From the NCBI GenBank assembly GCA_900752545.1, contig CAADVS010000088.1, positions 1 through 52,010 of the forward strand: a DNA stretch of 52,010 bases. Reading direction: 5' to 3'. This DNA comes from an uncultured Collinsella sp. (GTDB lineage: Bacteria > Actinomycetota > Coriobacteriia > Coriobacteriales > Coriobacteriaceae). The position numbers were made by a program, and so were the translations under genes. Under the pieces are notes generated by a model. That model did not search any database and had not been told where the DNA came from. It worked only from the letters and a program-made list of their open reading frames with translations. Below are positions 7,909 to 16,100 of the stretch, piece after piece (positions within the stretch are counted from its first letter, which is position 1; each line of letters opens with the position of its first letter).

Positions 7909-9404
7909 GAGCTTCTCCTTTGGGACGTGGCGTTGGCGTTAAGCGGAATGGATACCGTAAGCGTAAAGGGTGGGGCGGCGTGGACCTCTAGGCTGCCACC
8001 CAGATTCTGTGCGACATGCCTCATACCAGGGATACCCGTTCCCTCGCGATACGATACGGGGGCTGGCGCGCCGTCATTAGAGATGGTCATGCGCGCGATG
8101 TCGCATCCGTTCGACTCCTCCTGCCACAGGTGCACATGGACCTGGTGGGCCTGCGCGTGCTTGGTGGCGTTGGTCGAGGCCTCGCGGATAATCTGCAAAA
8201 AGGCCGCCGCGACACGCGCGTCCTCAGGCAGCGCACCCTCAACATCGATCTGCACACTCACCAGGCCAAAAGCATGGACGATATCACCAAGCTGCTCCGC
8301 CGGCTCGCTGTCGCCGCCGCTGCGCAAGTCGTCGGAGATTGAGCGCAGCAGCGGATCGATCTGCTCGAGCGACTCGTCGTCAAGGCGACCCTCCTCCAAA
8401 TAGCGATGAAGGATGGACAGGCGCTGCCCGATCACGTCGTGCACGCGGGCGCGCATGCGCAGGTAGGCAGCATTGTCGGCGACCTTTTTGACCTCTTCGA
8501 TCTGCGCTTGAAGTTCTTGGCCCGCAAGCTCGAGCAGTCGGTTGGCATGCGCCAGGCGGTCATGAGCATGCGCGTACTCTGTCACATCAAGACCGATAAT
8601 GCGCTCGAACGAACGGCCCGAAACCATAACACGATCGCACACAAATAGGCGAATCTCGGCGGGAGAGACCTCGACCACCGCACGCGCCTCACCAAAGCGG
8701 TCCAGATTAATCCGCACACGGTTCCTGCTGCTTTCGGGCATTTGCATGCTAAGTTTGCGCAGGTCGTTCCATGTGCTGCTCATGTCGCGCAGATCGGTTG
8801 GCATATGAAGTTCCACCAGGTTTTTGCGCATGCAGCGGTTCATGAGCAGCGGACGGCCCCTCGGGTCTAGATACAGGATGCCCACGGGAATCACGTTGAT
8901 GGTTTCAATCGTCGAGAATGCGGTGATATCCTCCTGGCGGTTACGGACGTCCATCAAGAGCGCCGCGATGGAACGGAACAGGAAGAACGCTCCCTCTGCG
9001 ATAAGGACAACGGTCCACGCCGAGCCCATGGCAAAAACCACCGGCGGTGTAACAGCGACAACAAGCAGCAGCTCGACCAGCATGACGGGGCGACGATAGC
9101 GCACCATAAGCACCACGCCATAGGCAAAGATCGCGGCATTGAGCCACAACGCTCCGCCCATTGCCCTGGCGCAAACGTCAAGCGGCGCCACCAGATACGA
9201 GCCAGACGACGCGAATAAGATGAGCGCCGAAATCATCAGGTGAAGCACAAGGCTCGCCTCGTAGGCGCAAATCACCTTACGGTTATAGGACGAGCGGCGC
9301 GATGCGATGAGCGGGACGTGGATCGTCTGCAGACACGCAGCCAGGGCAAAGACAACATCGAGCGCAACAATTTGGGGAAGGATGAGCGAAATCTGCATCG
9401 TCAC
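7905..9404 (-). CDS. Membrane sensor histidine kinase (NarX/DesK type)
   Basis: About 499 aa. Roughly six TM segments (residues 8-165), a PAS-like region (about 180-290, with GILYLDPRGRPLLMN), a helical linker, the phospho-accepting histidine in RARVHDVIGQRLS, and a C-terminal HATPase_c domain (IIREASTNATKHA as N-box, GTGIPGMRHVAQNLGG as G-box). It autophosphorylates and passes phosphate to the adjacent NarL-type regulator. GTG 9404 overlaps the upstream stop (GTGA), which indicates translational coupling; ATG 9398 is an alternative start. The signal is unknown and may be relayed by the membrane protein encoded just upstream. Confidence 0.88.
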   Translation of the reverse strand: MTMQISLILPQIVALDVVFALAACLQTIHVPLIASRRSSYNRKVICAYEASLVLHLMISALILFASSGSYLVAPLDVCARAMGGALWLNAAIFAYGVVLMVRYRRPVMLVELLLVVAVTPPVVFAMGSAWTVVLIAEGAFFLFRSIAALLMDVRNRQEDITAFSTIETINVIPVGILYLDPRGRPLLMNRCMRKNLVELHMPTDLRDMSSTWNDLRKLSMQMPESSRNRVRINLDRFGEARAVVEVSPAEIRLFVCDRVMVSGRSFERIIGLDVTEYAHAHDRLAHANRLLELAGQELQAQIEEVKKVADNAAYLRMRARVHDVIGQRLSILHRYLEEGRLDDESLEQIDPLLRSISDDLRSGGDSEPAEQLGDIVHAFGLVSVQIDVEGALPEDARVAAAFLQIIREASTNATKHAQAHQVHVHLWQEESNGCDIARMTISNDGAPAPVSYREGTGIPGMRHVAQNLGGSLEVHAAPPFTLTVSIPLNANATSQRRSS

Positions 9405-11284
9405 TCACCCGCCCTCGGCATCAAGACGATCATGCGCAGCTGGCCGGGCTCGCCCTCAAAGCGGTATGCCACGTTGCGCCCTTGCAGAGCGCTTTCGAGC
9501 TCTTGCGCAGCGGGCGTCTGCGAAAGATCTTCATCATCGTTGGAAAATAACGTGGCACGCAGCTCGACACTGCATCGGTCATGGTCGCCCAAGTGATACA
9601 TAAGCGCCGGATGGTCGGTGGTGTAGGCAAAAAACGCAAAGTCGTACACGCAGTCGTACAGGGCGCTTACCGTACTGGCGTGCAAAGGGCGCCGTATGGC
9701 GATAATCGAGGCGCAATCGATATCGATGGTGCGCAGGTCGCTTGCGAGCTCGTTGGCAATGAGCTGAATGCGGTCGCGATCAAAACCGCTCTCCCCATGC
9801 TGTGCCAACGTGAGCGACCCCTTGCGCTTGCAATAGGCGACGAGCATCTTGGCGCGCTGCAGCATGCGGTAACGCTCGTGCGAAGACGCTTCATCGGTCA
9901 ACGGCGGCAGCGAGCTCAGTAGGTCGTACATCCCTTCGAGCGCGCGGGCAAGCGCTTGGTCCACGTCTTGGACCAGCAAGGTCTCGGCCTCTTGATCTGC
10001 CAAATGCGTCTTAAGGTCGTAGTCGGCGGCGAGCAGCTCATTTTGACGCTGCAACTCCATGCGACGATGTGCCAGTCCACGGTTAAGCTCGTTGAGCTCC
10101 GACACGTCTTGGGCAAGCAGCGCCGATCCACCCAGCAGCGGAAAGGCACGGTACATCACATCGGGATCGGACGCCACGGCAAAGGCATGGGCGCGGCCGT
10201 GCTCCTGGGTCCGCAACTCCTCGCGCACGCCTACCGGCATTGGCTTTGACACCGGCGTGGCATAGACCTCCTGCAGGTCGCGCGTTAGAACTTTAAGGTC
10301 AAGCGGCAAGGTGTCGAAGATGCCGGCGATGTCGTGATACGACGGAATGACACCGCAATCGAGACAGATTTCCATCGCCACCACGCACAGGACGCAATAG
10401 ACGAGCGAGAAGTTGAGCCTCCATGCCCAGGGCACGCGCAACGCATACGAGATGGCAAAGAATGCGCCACCCAGCAGTACGAGCGCCGCCGTGCCCGAGA
10501 AACGCTGGATGCGAAAGGACGAGGACCGACCAACCAGGATAAAAAAGGCCACGAAGTCAAAGGCCGTCCACACGAGGACGGCGAAATAACCCCAGCCGTA
10601 CGTGTAATCGTTGCTCCAGGTGTCGCTTGTGCGGTCAAAGCGGAAGACCTGCTGGTGAAAATCGTTGGTGAGCACAAATCCGATAAGCAGGATGGCCACA
10701 ATCCACAGCGCAGCGCAGTAGCGGCGACCCAGGCGGTGCTGCTCCAGGCCCGCAAGGCGCAGACCACACAACTGGTAGAGCAGCGGAATGAGCGTCATGG
10801 GCACGTAGTACAGGTACCACAGCACGGTGGCATAGAACGGCGTGAACGACTTGTACTTGAGAATGACTTCGATCATCCACAGGGCGCAGATGGTGGCGAT
10901 GGCAACAAGGCGGCGGCGCAACACATAGTCCAAACAGCGCAGATAGACCGATACGCCCCAAATCGAAAATACAATTGCGGCGACAAGCAACGGGAGAGAG
11001 CTCGAATGGACGAGCGCATCCACGACCTCTTTGGACACCTCGCTATAGGCGGGCACGGCGTTAGAAAGTTTGGGGTCGAAGGCGAACAGCGCCGGCAAGA
11101 CTGCCAAAAGCATGAGGAACATCGCGGTGATGACACCGGCGATAGCAAAGACGCGGTGGCGGTACATCCGATGTGTTATGCCAACAAGGAATCGCGGCAT
11201 GGCGAAGAGCCTGCCGCCCCTGGGATCCGCCACGGGTGCGAATCGGGCGGCCGCGTTGCCGATATGTCGCTCGCGGGTACCCAT
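9401..11284 (-). CDS. Multi-pass membrane sensor protein, kinase-like but lacking kinase motifs
   Basis: About 627 aa. An N-terminal membrane region of about eight hydrophobic segments (residues 30-330) resembles the 7TM input domain of some histidine kinases. The cytoplasmic half (about 340-627) starts with a coiled-coil-like stretch (LNELNRGLAHRRMELQRQNELLAADY) seen in similar sensor proteins, but no H-box, N-box or glycine box is recognisable. It overlaps the next gene by 4 nt and is probably the signal-input partner of that kinase. ATG 11284 has no clear RBS; ATG 11200 (MPRFLVGI), preceded by a GGCAGG-like site, is an alternative. Function beyond this is unknown. Confidence 0.7.
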   Translation of the reverse strand: MGTRERHIGNAAARFAPVADPRGGRLFAMPRFLVGITHRMYRHRVFAIAGVITAMFLMLLAVLPALFAFDPKLSNAVPAYSEVSKEVVDALVHSSSLPLLVAAIVFSIWGVSVYLRCLDYVLRRRLVAIATICALWMIEVILKYKSFTPFYATVLWYLYYVPMTLIPLLYQLCGLRLAGLEQHRLGRRYCAALWIVAILLIGFVLTNDFHQQVFRFDRTSDTWSNDYTYGWGYFAVLVWTAFDFVAFFILVGRSSSFRIQRFSGTAALVLLGGAFFAISYALRVPWAWRLNFSLVYCVLCVVAMEICLDCGVIPSYHDIAGIFDTLPLDLKVLTRDLQEVYATPVSKPMPVGVREELRTQEHGRAHAFAVASDPDVMYRAFPLLGGSALLAQDVSELNELNRGLAHRRMELQRQNELLAADYDLKTHLADQEAETLLVQDVDQALARALEGMYDLLSSLPPLTDEASSHERYRMLQRAKMLVAYCKRKGSLTLAQHGESGFDRDRIQLIANELASDLRTIDIDCASIIAIRRPLHASTVSALYDCVYDFAFFAYTTDHPALMYHLGDHDRCSVELRATLFSNDDEDLSQTPAAQELESALQGRNVAYRFEGEPGQLRMIVLMPRAGE

Positions 11285-11351
11285 AGTGCTTTTAGTGTAC
11301 CGACAGATGGGTCGAAAAAGCGGGCCGCATGTCCCAAAATCCGCAGACGGC

Positions 11352-11387
11352 AAGGCGCCCGGCGAGCACATACTCGCCGGGCGCCTT
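11352..11387. terminator. Perfect 15-bp hairpin
   Basis: AAGGCGCCCGGCGAG (11352-11366) and CTCGCCGGGCGCCTT (11373-11387) with a 6-nt loop. It lies between the signalling operon's upstream end and the glucosidase gene's 3' end. It has no T-run; a terminator role is tentative. Confidence 0.5.
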
Positions 11388-11442
11388 GGTTAGGAGACTA
11401 TGAGGATGAGCACGCGAAATTCACAGCGGTCAGGCCCGCCCC

Positions 11443-11550
11443 CCTAAGGGCCTGAGGTGCTCAAGATTGGGAGCGACAAGCCCGACGAAGCGTACTTAGG
11501 TACGCGAGGAGGGTTGGAGCCCCAAGGTTGAGCGCCTCAGTGCCCTTAGG
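11443..11550. repeat. 108-bp long imperfect hairpin element overlapping the glucosidase 3' end
   Basis: The ends CCTAAGGGC..CTGAGG and CCTCAG..GCCCTTAGG are inverted repeats continued inwards (TTGGG.. against ..CCCCAA, then GCGTAC/GGTACGC) to a tiny TTA loop, so the whole element folds on itself. Its right end overlaps the last five bases of the 6-phospho-beta-glucosidase frame. It is probably a mobile palindrome used as the transcript end. Confidence 0.65.
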
Positions 11551-12976
11551 AAAGGTCCTCACCATTAGAAGCAATAACCTTCTTGTACCAGTCGAAGCTC
11601 TTCTTCTTGGAGCGCTTGAGGGTACCGTTGCCGGCGTCGTCGCGATCCACATAGATAAAGCCGTAGCGCTTGGACATCTCGCCCGTGCCAGCCGAGACCA
11701 GATCGATCGGACCCCAGGTGGTGTAGCCCAGCAGGTCAACGCCGTCCTCGGTCACCGCATCGCGCATCGCGGCGATATGCTGACGCAGGTAGTCGATACG
11801 GTAGTCATCGTTGATGGAGCCATCCTCCTCGACAACATCCTTGGCGCCCAGACCGTTCTCAACCACAAACAGCGGCTTCTGATAACGGTCGTACAGGTCG
11901 TTGAGGGTGATGCGGAAGCCCAGCGGATCGATGGCCCAGCCCCACTGGCTCTCCTGCAGGTAGGGGTTCTTGGCGCCGGCGAAGGCGTTGCCCTGGGTGC
12001 GCTCGACATCGGGGTTATCGGCACCGGCGGAGCAGCGGGTGCTGTAGTAGCTAAAGCTGATGAAGTCGACGGTGTTGGCGGCCAGGATCTCGCGGTCCTC
12101 GTCGGTCATGCCCACATCGATGCCCAGACGCTGGAGCTTCTTGACGGCATAGGCCGGGTAGTAGCCACGGCTCTGAACGTCGACGAAGAAGTAATTGTCC
12201 TGATTGTCGAGTTGCGCCTGGCGCACATCGCCCGGACGGCAGCTGTAGGGGTAGTAGCTACCTGCGGCGAGCATGCAGCCGATCTTGACCTCAGGGTCGA
12301 TCTCGTGAACGATTTTGGTTGTCCAAGCGCTGGCAACGAGCTCGTTGTGGGCGGCCAGGTACTCGACGGCCTCCTTGTCCTCGCCCTCCTCAAAGACCAG
12401 GCCGGCACCCATAAACGGCAGGTGCAGAATCATATTGATCTCGTTGAAGGTGAGCCAGTACTTCACCAGGCCCTTGTAGCGGGTGAAGATCGTGGTCGCG
12501 AGGTTCTTGTAGAAGTCGATGAGCTTGCGGTTGCGCCAGCCGCCGTACTCCTTGATGGGGTGAATCGGGCAGTCGAAGTGCGTGATGGTCACGAGCGGCT
12601 CGATGCCGTGCGCCTGACACTCGCGGAATACGTCCTCGTAGAAGGCCAGGCCAGCCTCGTTGGGCTCGGTCTCGTCGCCGTTGGGGAAGATGCGGGTCCA
12701 CGCCAGGCTCATACGGAAGGTCTTAAAGCCCATCTCGGCAAAGAGAGCGATGTCCTCCTTGTAGTGGTGGTAGAAATCGATGCCGGTCTGCGCGGGATAG
12801 TAATAGCCGTCCTCGAAGTCGAGCATCTTGCGCTGGCCGGAGACCACCGCATAGCGCTCGGGGCCGTGCGGAGCCACGTCCACGTTGGCCAGGCCGCGGC
12901 CGTCCACGTCGTAGGCGCCCTCGCACTGGTTGGCAGCCGTTGCGCCGCCCCACAGGAAGTCATTACGGAAAGCCAT
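11546..12976 (-). CDS. 6-phospho-beta-glucosidase (GH1)
   Basis: A 476-aa cytosolic glycoside hydrolase family 1 enzyme that cleaves phosphorylated beta-glucosides (cellobiose-6-P, salicin-6-P type) delivered by a PTS. The acid/base Glu is in WLTFNEIN and the nucleophile Glu in FVVENGLG. The C-terminal SKRYGFIYVD motif supplies the Ser-Lys-Tyr set that binds the 6-phosphate and separates these from plain beta-glucosidases. Length is full. RBS AAAGGA is 8 nt before ATG 12976. There is no PTS gene or antiterminator beside it in this window, so the uptake system lies elsewhere. Confidence 0.95.
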   Translation of the reverse strand: MAFRNDFLWGGATAANQCEGAYDVDGRGLANVDVAPHGPERYAVVSGQRKMLDFEDGYYYPAQTGIDFYHHYKEDIALFAEMGFKTFRMSLAWTRIFPNGDETEPNEAGLAFYEDVFRECQAHGIEPLVTITHFDCPIHPIKEYGGWRNRKLIDFYKNLATTIFTRYKGLVKYWLTFNEINMILHLPFMGAGLVFEEGEDKEAVEYLAAHNELVASAWTTKIVHEIDPEVKIGCMLAAGSYYPYSCRPGDVRQAQLDNQDNYFFVDVQSRGYYPAYAVKKLQRLGIDVGMTDEDREILAANTVDFISFSYYSTRCSAGADNPDVERTQGNAFAGAKNPYLQESQWGWAIDPLGFRITLNDLYDRYQKPLFVVENGLGAKDVVEEDGSINDDYRIDYLRQHIAAMRDAVTEDGVDLLGYTTWGPIDLVSAGTGEMSKRYGFIYVDRDDAGNGTLKRSKKKSFDWYKKVIASNGEDLS

Positions 12977-13012
12977 GCATCAATCCTTTCGCACGCTGTT
13001 TGTCGTGGTTTC

Positions 13013-13041
13013 AGTATCCCTACAAACAACGCGTCGCTCAA
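13013..13041 (-). promoter_or_regulatory. Candidate promoter of the 6-phospho-beta-glucosidase gene
   Basis: Minus-strand TTGAGC (13041-13036), 17 bp, GATACT (13018-13013), about 37 bp upstream of the start codon. No RAT or cre-like element was recognised next to it. Confidence 0.4.
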
Positions 13042-13130
13042 CGGCAACGACGTAGGCCGATACTTCTTTTCGCACGCAGGTGCTCGACAGCCGCCCCGTC
13101 TGACACTTTTTGATACCCGCCTGCCAATCA

Positions 13131-13369
13131 CCACAAAGGGGACAGGCACCTTTGTGGCGGTTGGGGGCGGTTTGTCTCGATCTGTAACAGGTAGGCAGCC
13201 AAAACCGGGCCTGATGTTACAGATCGAGATTGTTCGGTCAGCTTCTGCAGTTTGTCTAAATCTGTAACAGGTAGAGACGATTTAGCCCGCTAGATGTTAC
13301 AGATCGAGACAGAAGATTCTAGTCGCAGGTGATGCCGAGGTTTTGCCGACGAGGCCTACGTAACCGCCT
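13131..13369. repeat. Left copy of a ~240-bp direct repeat flanking the AAA ATPase gene
   Basis: Near-identical to 14552-14793. It contains GGGGACAGGCACC, two palindromes built on ATCTGTAAC/GTTACAGAT (first arms 13175-13188 and 13216-13229), and finally about 50 bp (13320-13369) homologous to the 3' coding end of the DUF4867-like gene. That fragment has a 1-nt deletion and altered codons; read backwards it still spells GGYVGLVGK. It fills much of the gene-free stretch 12977-13437, together with the glucosidase promoter and a purine tract. Confidence 0.85.
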
Positions 13370-13395
13370 TTGCTCAGCAATTCATTTGACTGAAT

Positions 13396-13435
13396 AGGAA
13401 AGAAAGGAAAAAATAGGAAAAAAAGGAAAGGAGAC
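13396..13435 (+). promoter_or_regulatory. Purine tract and RBS of the AAA ATPase gene
   Basis: An almost pure A/G run made of repeated AGGAAA-type units ends in GGAAAGGAG just before ATG 13438. Several overlapping Shine-Dalgarno matches are present, and the low-complexity run could change length by slippage. Confidence 0.5.
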
Positions 13436-13437
13436 TT

Positions 13438-14544
13438 ATGACTGAAACCATCTTCTCCCCCTCATTTGGAAATCGCCCGTCCTATCTGGTGGGTCGCGGG
13501 AACGTGATTTCGACATTCATCTCCGGTCTTGAGCAGGAGCCGGGCAATCGAGACCGAGCCATGCTCATGCTCGGCCAGCGAGGCAGCGGCAAGACGGTTC
13601 TTCTGTGGGAACTTGCCGACCGCGCACGCAAGCTCGGTTTTGTTGTCGCCACACCCACCGTAGCCTCCGAAGATATGCTTGAGCGCATTGTTGAAAAAAT
13701 CCAAGAAGCAGGCGAGCCTTATGTCAGCAAGCGTCATCTCCCCAAACTTTCTGGCGGTAGCTTGAGCGTCTTCGGCTTCTCAGCCGGTCTCGAGTTCACA
13801 CGCGATGTGCAGGAGACCAAGAGTTTCCAGTTCAAACTCACGCAGCTGGCGCGCAAGCTGACCGAGCAGGGGCACGGCATCCTCATCCTTATCGATGAGC
13901 TCCAAGCTAATTCACCTGAGATTAGACAGCTCGTCACCGCCTATCAAGAGCTGGTCGGTGAGGGACTCAACGTCGCGCTTGTTATGGCAGGTCTCCCGGG
14001 AGCCGTCTGTGCAACGCTCAATGACCGCGTGCTGACATTTCTCAACCGCGCTCGCAAGGTCACGCTCGAACCGCTTTCAGTCGGAGATGTCGATGCCTAT
14101 TATCAGCGGGCTTTCGAAGAGCTCGACCTTGATATTCCAGGCGATCTTCGCCTCCGTGCCGCTCGCGCAACCCAAGGCTCGCCCTATATGCTGCAGCTCA
14201 TCGGCTATAACATCGGCAATCGCTGCAAGACAGGAGAACACGTAACGCCAGAGCAAGTCGACGGAGCTATCGAAGCGTCAAAAGCCGATTTCGAAAACGA
14301 TGTTTGTGAAACGACGCTCGCCGCGCTATCGGACCAAGACGTCGCGTTTCTCGACGCAATGACTGATGACGAAGACGCCGTTTCGCGCATTTCCGATGTA
14401 GCGAAACGTATGTCAGTCACACCCGACTATGCGCAAAAGTATCGCCGGCGCCTCATCGACGCCGGCGTAATCGAACAGGCGCGCCGCGGTTACGTGCGTT
14501 TCGCCGTTCCATATATGGCTGACTATCTGCGCAGCCAACTCTAG
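13438..14544 (+). CDS. AAA (AAA_16/STAND-like) ATPase with C-terminal winged helix
   Basis: 368 aa. The Walker A loop GQRGSGKT lies near residues 44-51, Walker B ILILIDELQ near 149-157, followed by sensor-like VALVMAGLP. The last 80 residues resemble a winged helix (SRISDVAKRMSVTPDYAQKYRRRLIDAGVIEQARRGYVRFAVPYMADYL). Such stand-alone ATPases are widespread in actinobacteria and archaea; roles are mostly unassigned, with defence or regulatory switching proposed for relatives. It stands alone, opposite in strand to both neighbours, and is enclosed by the direct repeats 13131-13369 and 14552-14793, which marks it as an inserted gene. The frame is complete. Function is not known. Confidence 0.8.
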   Translation: MTETIFSPSFGNRPSYLVGRGNVISTFISGLEQEPGNRDRAMLMLGQRGSGKTVLLWELADRARKLGFVVATPTVASEDMLERIVEKIQEAGEPYVSKRHLPKLSGGSLSVFGFSAGLEFTRDVQETKSFQFKLTQLARKLTEQGHGILILIDELQANSPEIRQLVTAYQELVGEGLNVALVMAGLPGAVCATLNDRVLTFLNRARKVTLEPLSVGDVDAYYQRAFEELDLDIPGDLRLRAARATQGSPYMLQLIGYNIGNRCKTGEHVTPEQVDGAIEASKADFENDVCETTLAALSDQDVAFLDAMTDDEDAVSRISDVAKRMSVTPDYAQKYRRRLIDAGVIEQARRGYVRFAVPYMADYLRSQL

Positions 14545-14551
14545 GCAGCCA

Positions 14552-14793
14552 CCGCAATGGGGACAGGCACCTTTGTGGTGGTTTGGGCCCGTTTGTCTCG
14601 ATCTGTAACAGGTAGGCCGTCAAAACCGGGCCTGGTGTTACAGATCGAGATTGTTCGGTCTGTCCCCTGCAGTTTGTCTAAATCTGTAACAGGTAGAGAC
14701 GATTTAGCCCGCTAGATGTTACAGATCGAGACGGAAGATTCTAGTCCACGGCGATGTCGAGGTTCTTGCCGATGAGACCTACGTAGCCGCCCT
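14552..14793. repeat. Right copy of the ~240-bp direct repeat, overlapping the DUF4867-like 3' end
   Basis: Matches 13131-13369 over its full length with scattered differences, including the extra TGTCCC-type insertion near 14660. The last ~53 bp (14741-14793) are the authentic 3' end of the DUF4867-like gene, so this copy is probably the original site and the left copy the duplicate. Confidence 0.85.
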
Positions 14794-15385
14794 CGGCAGC
14801 CTTGGGGCTGTCAGCATGGCAGAGAACCCACTTGTCGGCCTTCCAGTAGCAGTAGCTGTCGCCAGCCGTGGGCATGTCGGCTGCAGCCTCGGGGCGCGGG
14901 CCGTTGGTGCCGGCGGGCAGCGCCACCATCACCTGGAAGCCACCGTCGTCGACCATGCACGGCGTGTAGTGGAGCGTGGTGTTGAAGACTTCGACGACCG
15001 TACCCGCCGGCACGCGAAACGCCTTGACGCACGCGGTGTCGAGCTTGCCGTCCTCGATCTCCCAGCGATGCGCCACGAGCAGGATAAAGTCGCGAGCGCC
15101 CAAGTTGAATTCGCTCGCGCGGTGATACTCCAGGCAGTTGAGTCGTGTATTGTGGCCGTTGCACCAGCCGAGCTGGAAGGGACGGCCACCAAACATGAGA
15201 AAGCCAAGCTTGTCGGCATCCTTGACGTCCTCGAGCTCCGGCGCACTCGCAACGTACTTGCTGCCCTCGGGAATGGGCGTGGCAGAGAGCGCCTCGAGCA
15301 CGGGCGACGTAAGCTCGGACGGAACGTTATCCCAAACGTTGCCATAGGACTTGAACTCGGGATCGTTGACAGAGTAGATATGCAT
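14741..15385 (-). CDS. DUF4867-family protein
   Basis: A 214-aa soluble protein with no signal or TM segment. The sequence (MHIYSVNDPEFKSYG start; LGWCNGHNTRLNCLEYHRASEFN centre with conserved His, Glu and Tyr; a cupin-like VPAGTVVEVFNTTLHYTPC strand region) matches the DUF4867 family, which is often found beside sugar-metabolism genes. A cupin-type fold with a role in sugar handling is a guess from family context. Start ATG 15385 has AGGAG upstream; a longer open frame to 15685 overlaps luxS antisense and is not used. Its stop codon lies inside the repeat that flanks the AAA ATPase gene. Confidence 0.8.
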   Translation of the reverse strand: MHIYSVNDPEFKSYGNVWDNVPSELTSPVLEALSATPIPEGSKYVASAPELEDVKDADKLGFLMFGGRPFQLGWCNGHNTRLNCLEYHRASEFNLGARDFILLVAHRWEIEDGKLDTACVKAFRVPAGTVVEVFNTTLHYTPCMVDDGGFQVMVALPAGTNGPRPEAAADMPTAGDSYCYWKADKWVLCHADSPKAAEGGYVGLIGKNLDIAVD

Positions 15386-15468
15386 GTTCGCTCCTGTTCG
15401 TTTATGTGACAGTATGAACATTCTAGAACAAACATAAGCGATTTTAAACACTCGTCCCGACCACTCAG

Positions 15469-15500
15469 CAAAAAGGCGCCCAATGCGCGCGTTTTGGGCG
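15469..15500 (-). terminator. Terminator of luxS
   Basis: Minus-strand hairpin CGCCCAA/TTGGGCG followed by CCTTTTTG, 10 nt beyond the luxS stop codon. Confidence 0.75.
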
Positions 15501-15509
15501 ATAAAGCCC

Positions 15510-15998
15510 TTACGCCTGCTGATAGTGCAGGTGCTTCTCGTCGATATCGGCCAGGTCGCGGTCGAGGTAGCGGCGCGCAAGCCAGTTGGCCATGGGGAGG
15601 TTCTGGTCCAGGTAGTTACCGCACTCCTCGGGAGCGGCACCGGGGACATCGCCCTCAAAGCCGGCGACAAACTCGAACAGCTCACGCACGAGCGGCAGGA
15701 TCTCCTCGCTCGTCACCTCGCCAAACACAACCAGGTAAAAGCCCGTGCGGCAGCCCATGGGGCCAAAGTAGACAATGCGGCCCGACCACTCGGCATGATT
15801 GCGAAGGAACGTCGCGCCCAGGTGCTCGATGGTGTGGCACTCGGCCGTGTTCATGACCGGCTCCTTGTTGGGCGTGGTCAGGCGCAGGTCAAAGGTGGTG
15901 ACGGCGGCCCCGGTCGCCGGATCGCGGTCGATGCGGCTCACATACACGCCGGGCTCAAGCAACAGATGGTCAACGGAAAAGCTCGCAATGCGCTCCAT
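15510..15998 (-). CDS. luxS: S-ribosylhomocysteine lyase
   Basis: A 162-aa enzyme that splits S-ribosylhomocysteine into homocysteine and DPD, the precursor of autoinducer-2, within the activated methyl cycle. Metal ligands H55, H59 (HTIEH) and C126 (PEECGNY), catalytic C83 (MGCRTGFY) and general base E58 are all present, and the length is typical. RBS GAGAGGA precedes ATG 15998. It follows the rbsK-nucleosidase pair in the same direction but a long hairpin separates them, so it is probably its own transcript. No pfs/mtnN gene is nearby. Confidence 0.97.
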   Translation of the reverse strand: MERIASFSVDHLLLEPGVYVSRIDRDPATGAAVTTFDLRLTTPNKEPVMNTAECHTIEHLGATFLRNHAEWSGRIVYFGPMGCRTGFYLVVFGEVTSEEILPLVRELFEFVAGFEGDVPGAAPEECGNYLDQNLPMANWLARRYLDRDLADIDEKHLHYQQA

Positions 15999-16020
15999 GG
16001 CAGATCCTCTCGGTAGTCAA

Positions 16021-16090
16021 TTTGGGACGGGCTCTTTTAGCTGGTTCGAATGGTCGCACCAATCATAACAGTCAAAAAAGCCCCGTCCCA
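16021..16090 (-). terminator. Long stem-loop between the nucleosidase gene and luxS
   Basis: TTGGGACGGG (from 16021) pairs with CCCGTCCCAA (ending 16090) across a large loop. On the minus strand the first arm is followed by GGCTTTTTTGAC, which can also end the upstream transcript. A minus-strand TTGACT in the loop could serve luxS. Confidence 0.5.
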
Positions 16091-16100
16091 AAAAGACAAC

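Noticed and set aside
13131..14793. CRISPR-like array, because of the repeated ATCTGTAAC palindromes
   Set aside because: Only four palindromes with different spacings and no uniform spacers or cas genes; the direct repeats are long and enclose a gene.
16035..16065. GGTTCGAAT with a CACCA-like end, suggesting a tRNA 3' end
   Set aside because: No acceptor, D or anticodon arms can be folded upstream; it sits in the loop of the stem between the nucleosidase gene and luxS.
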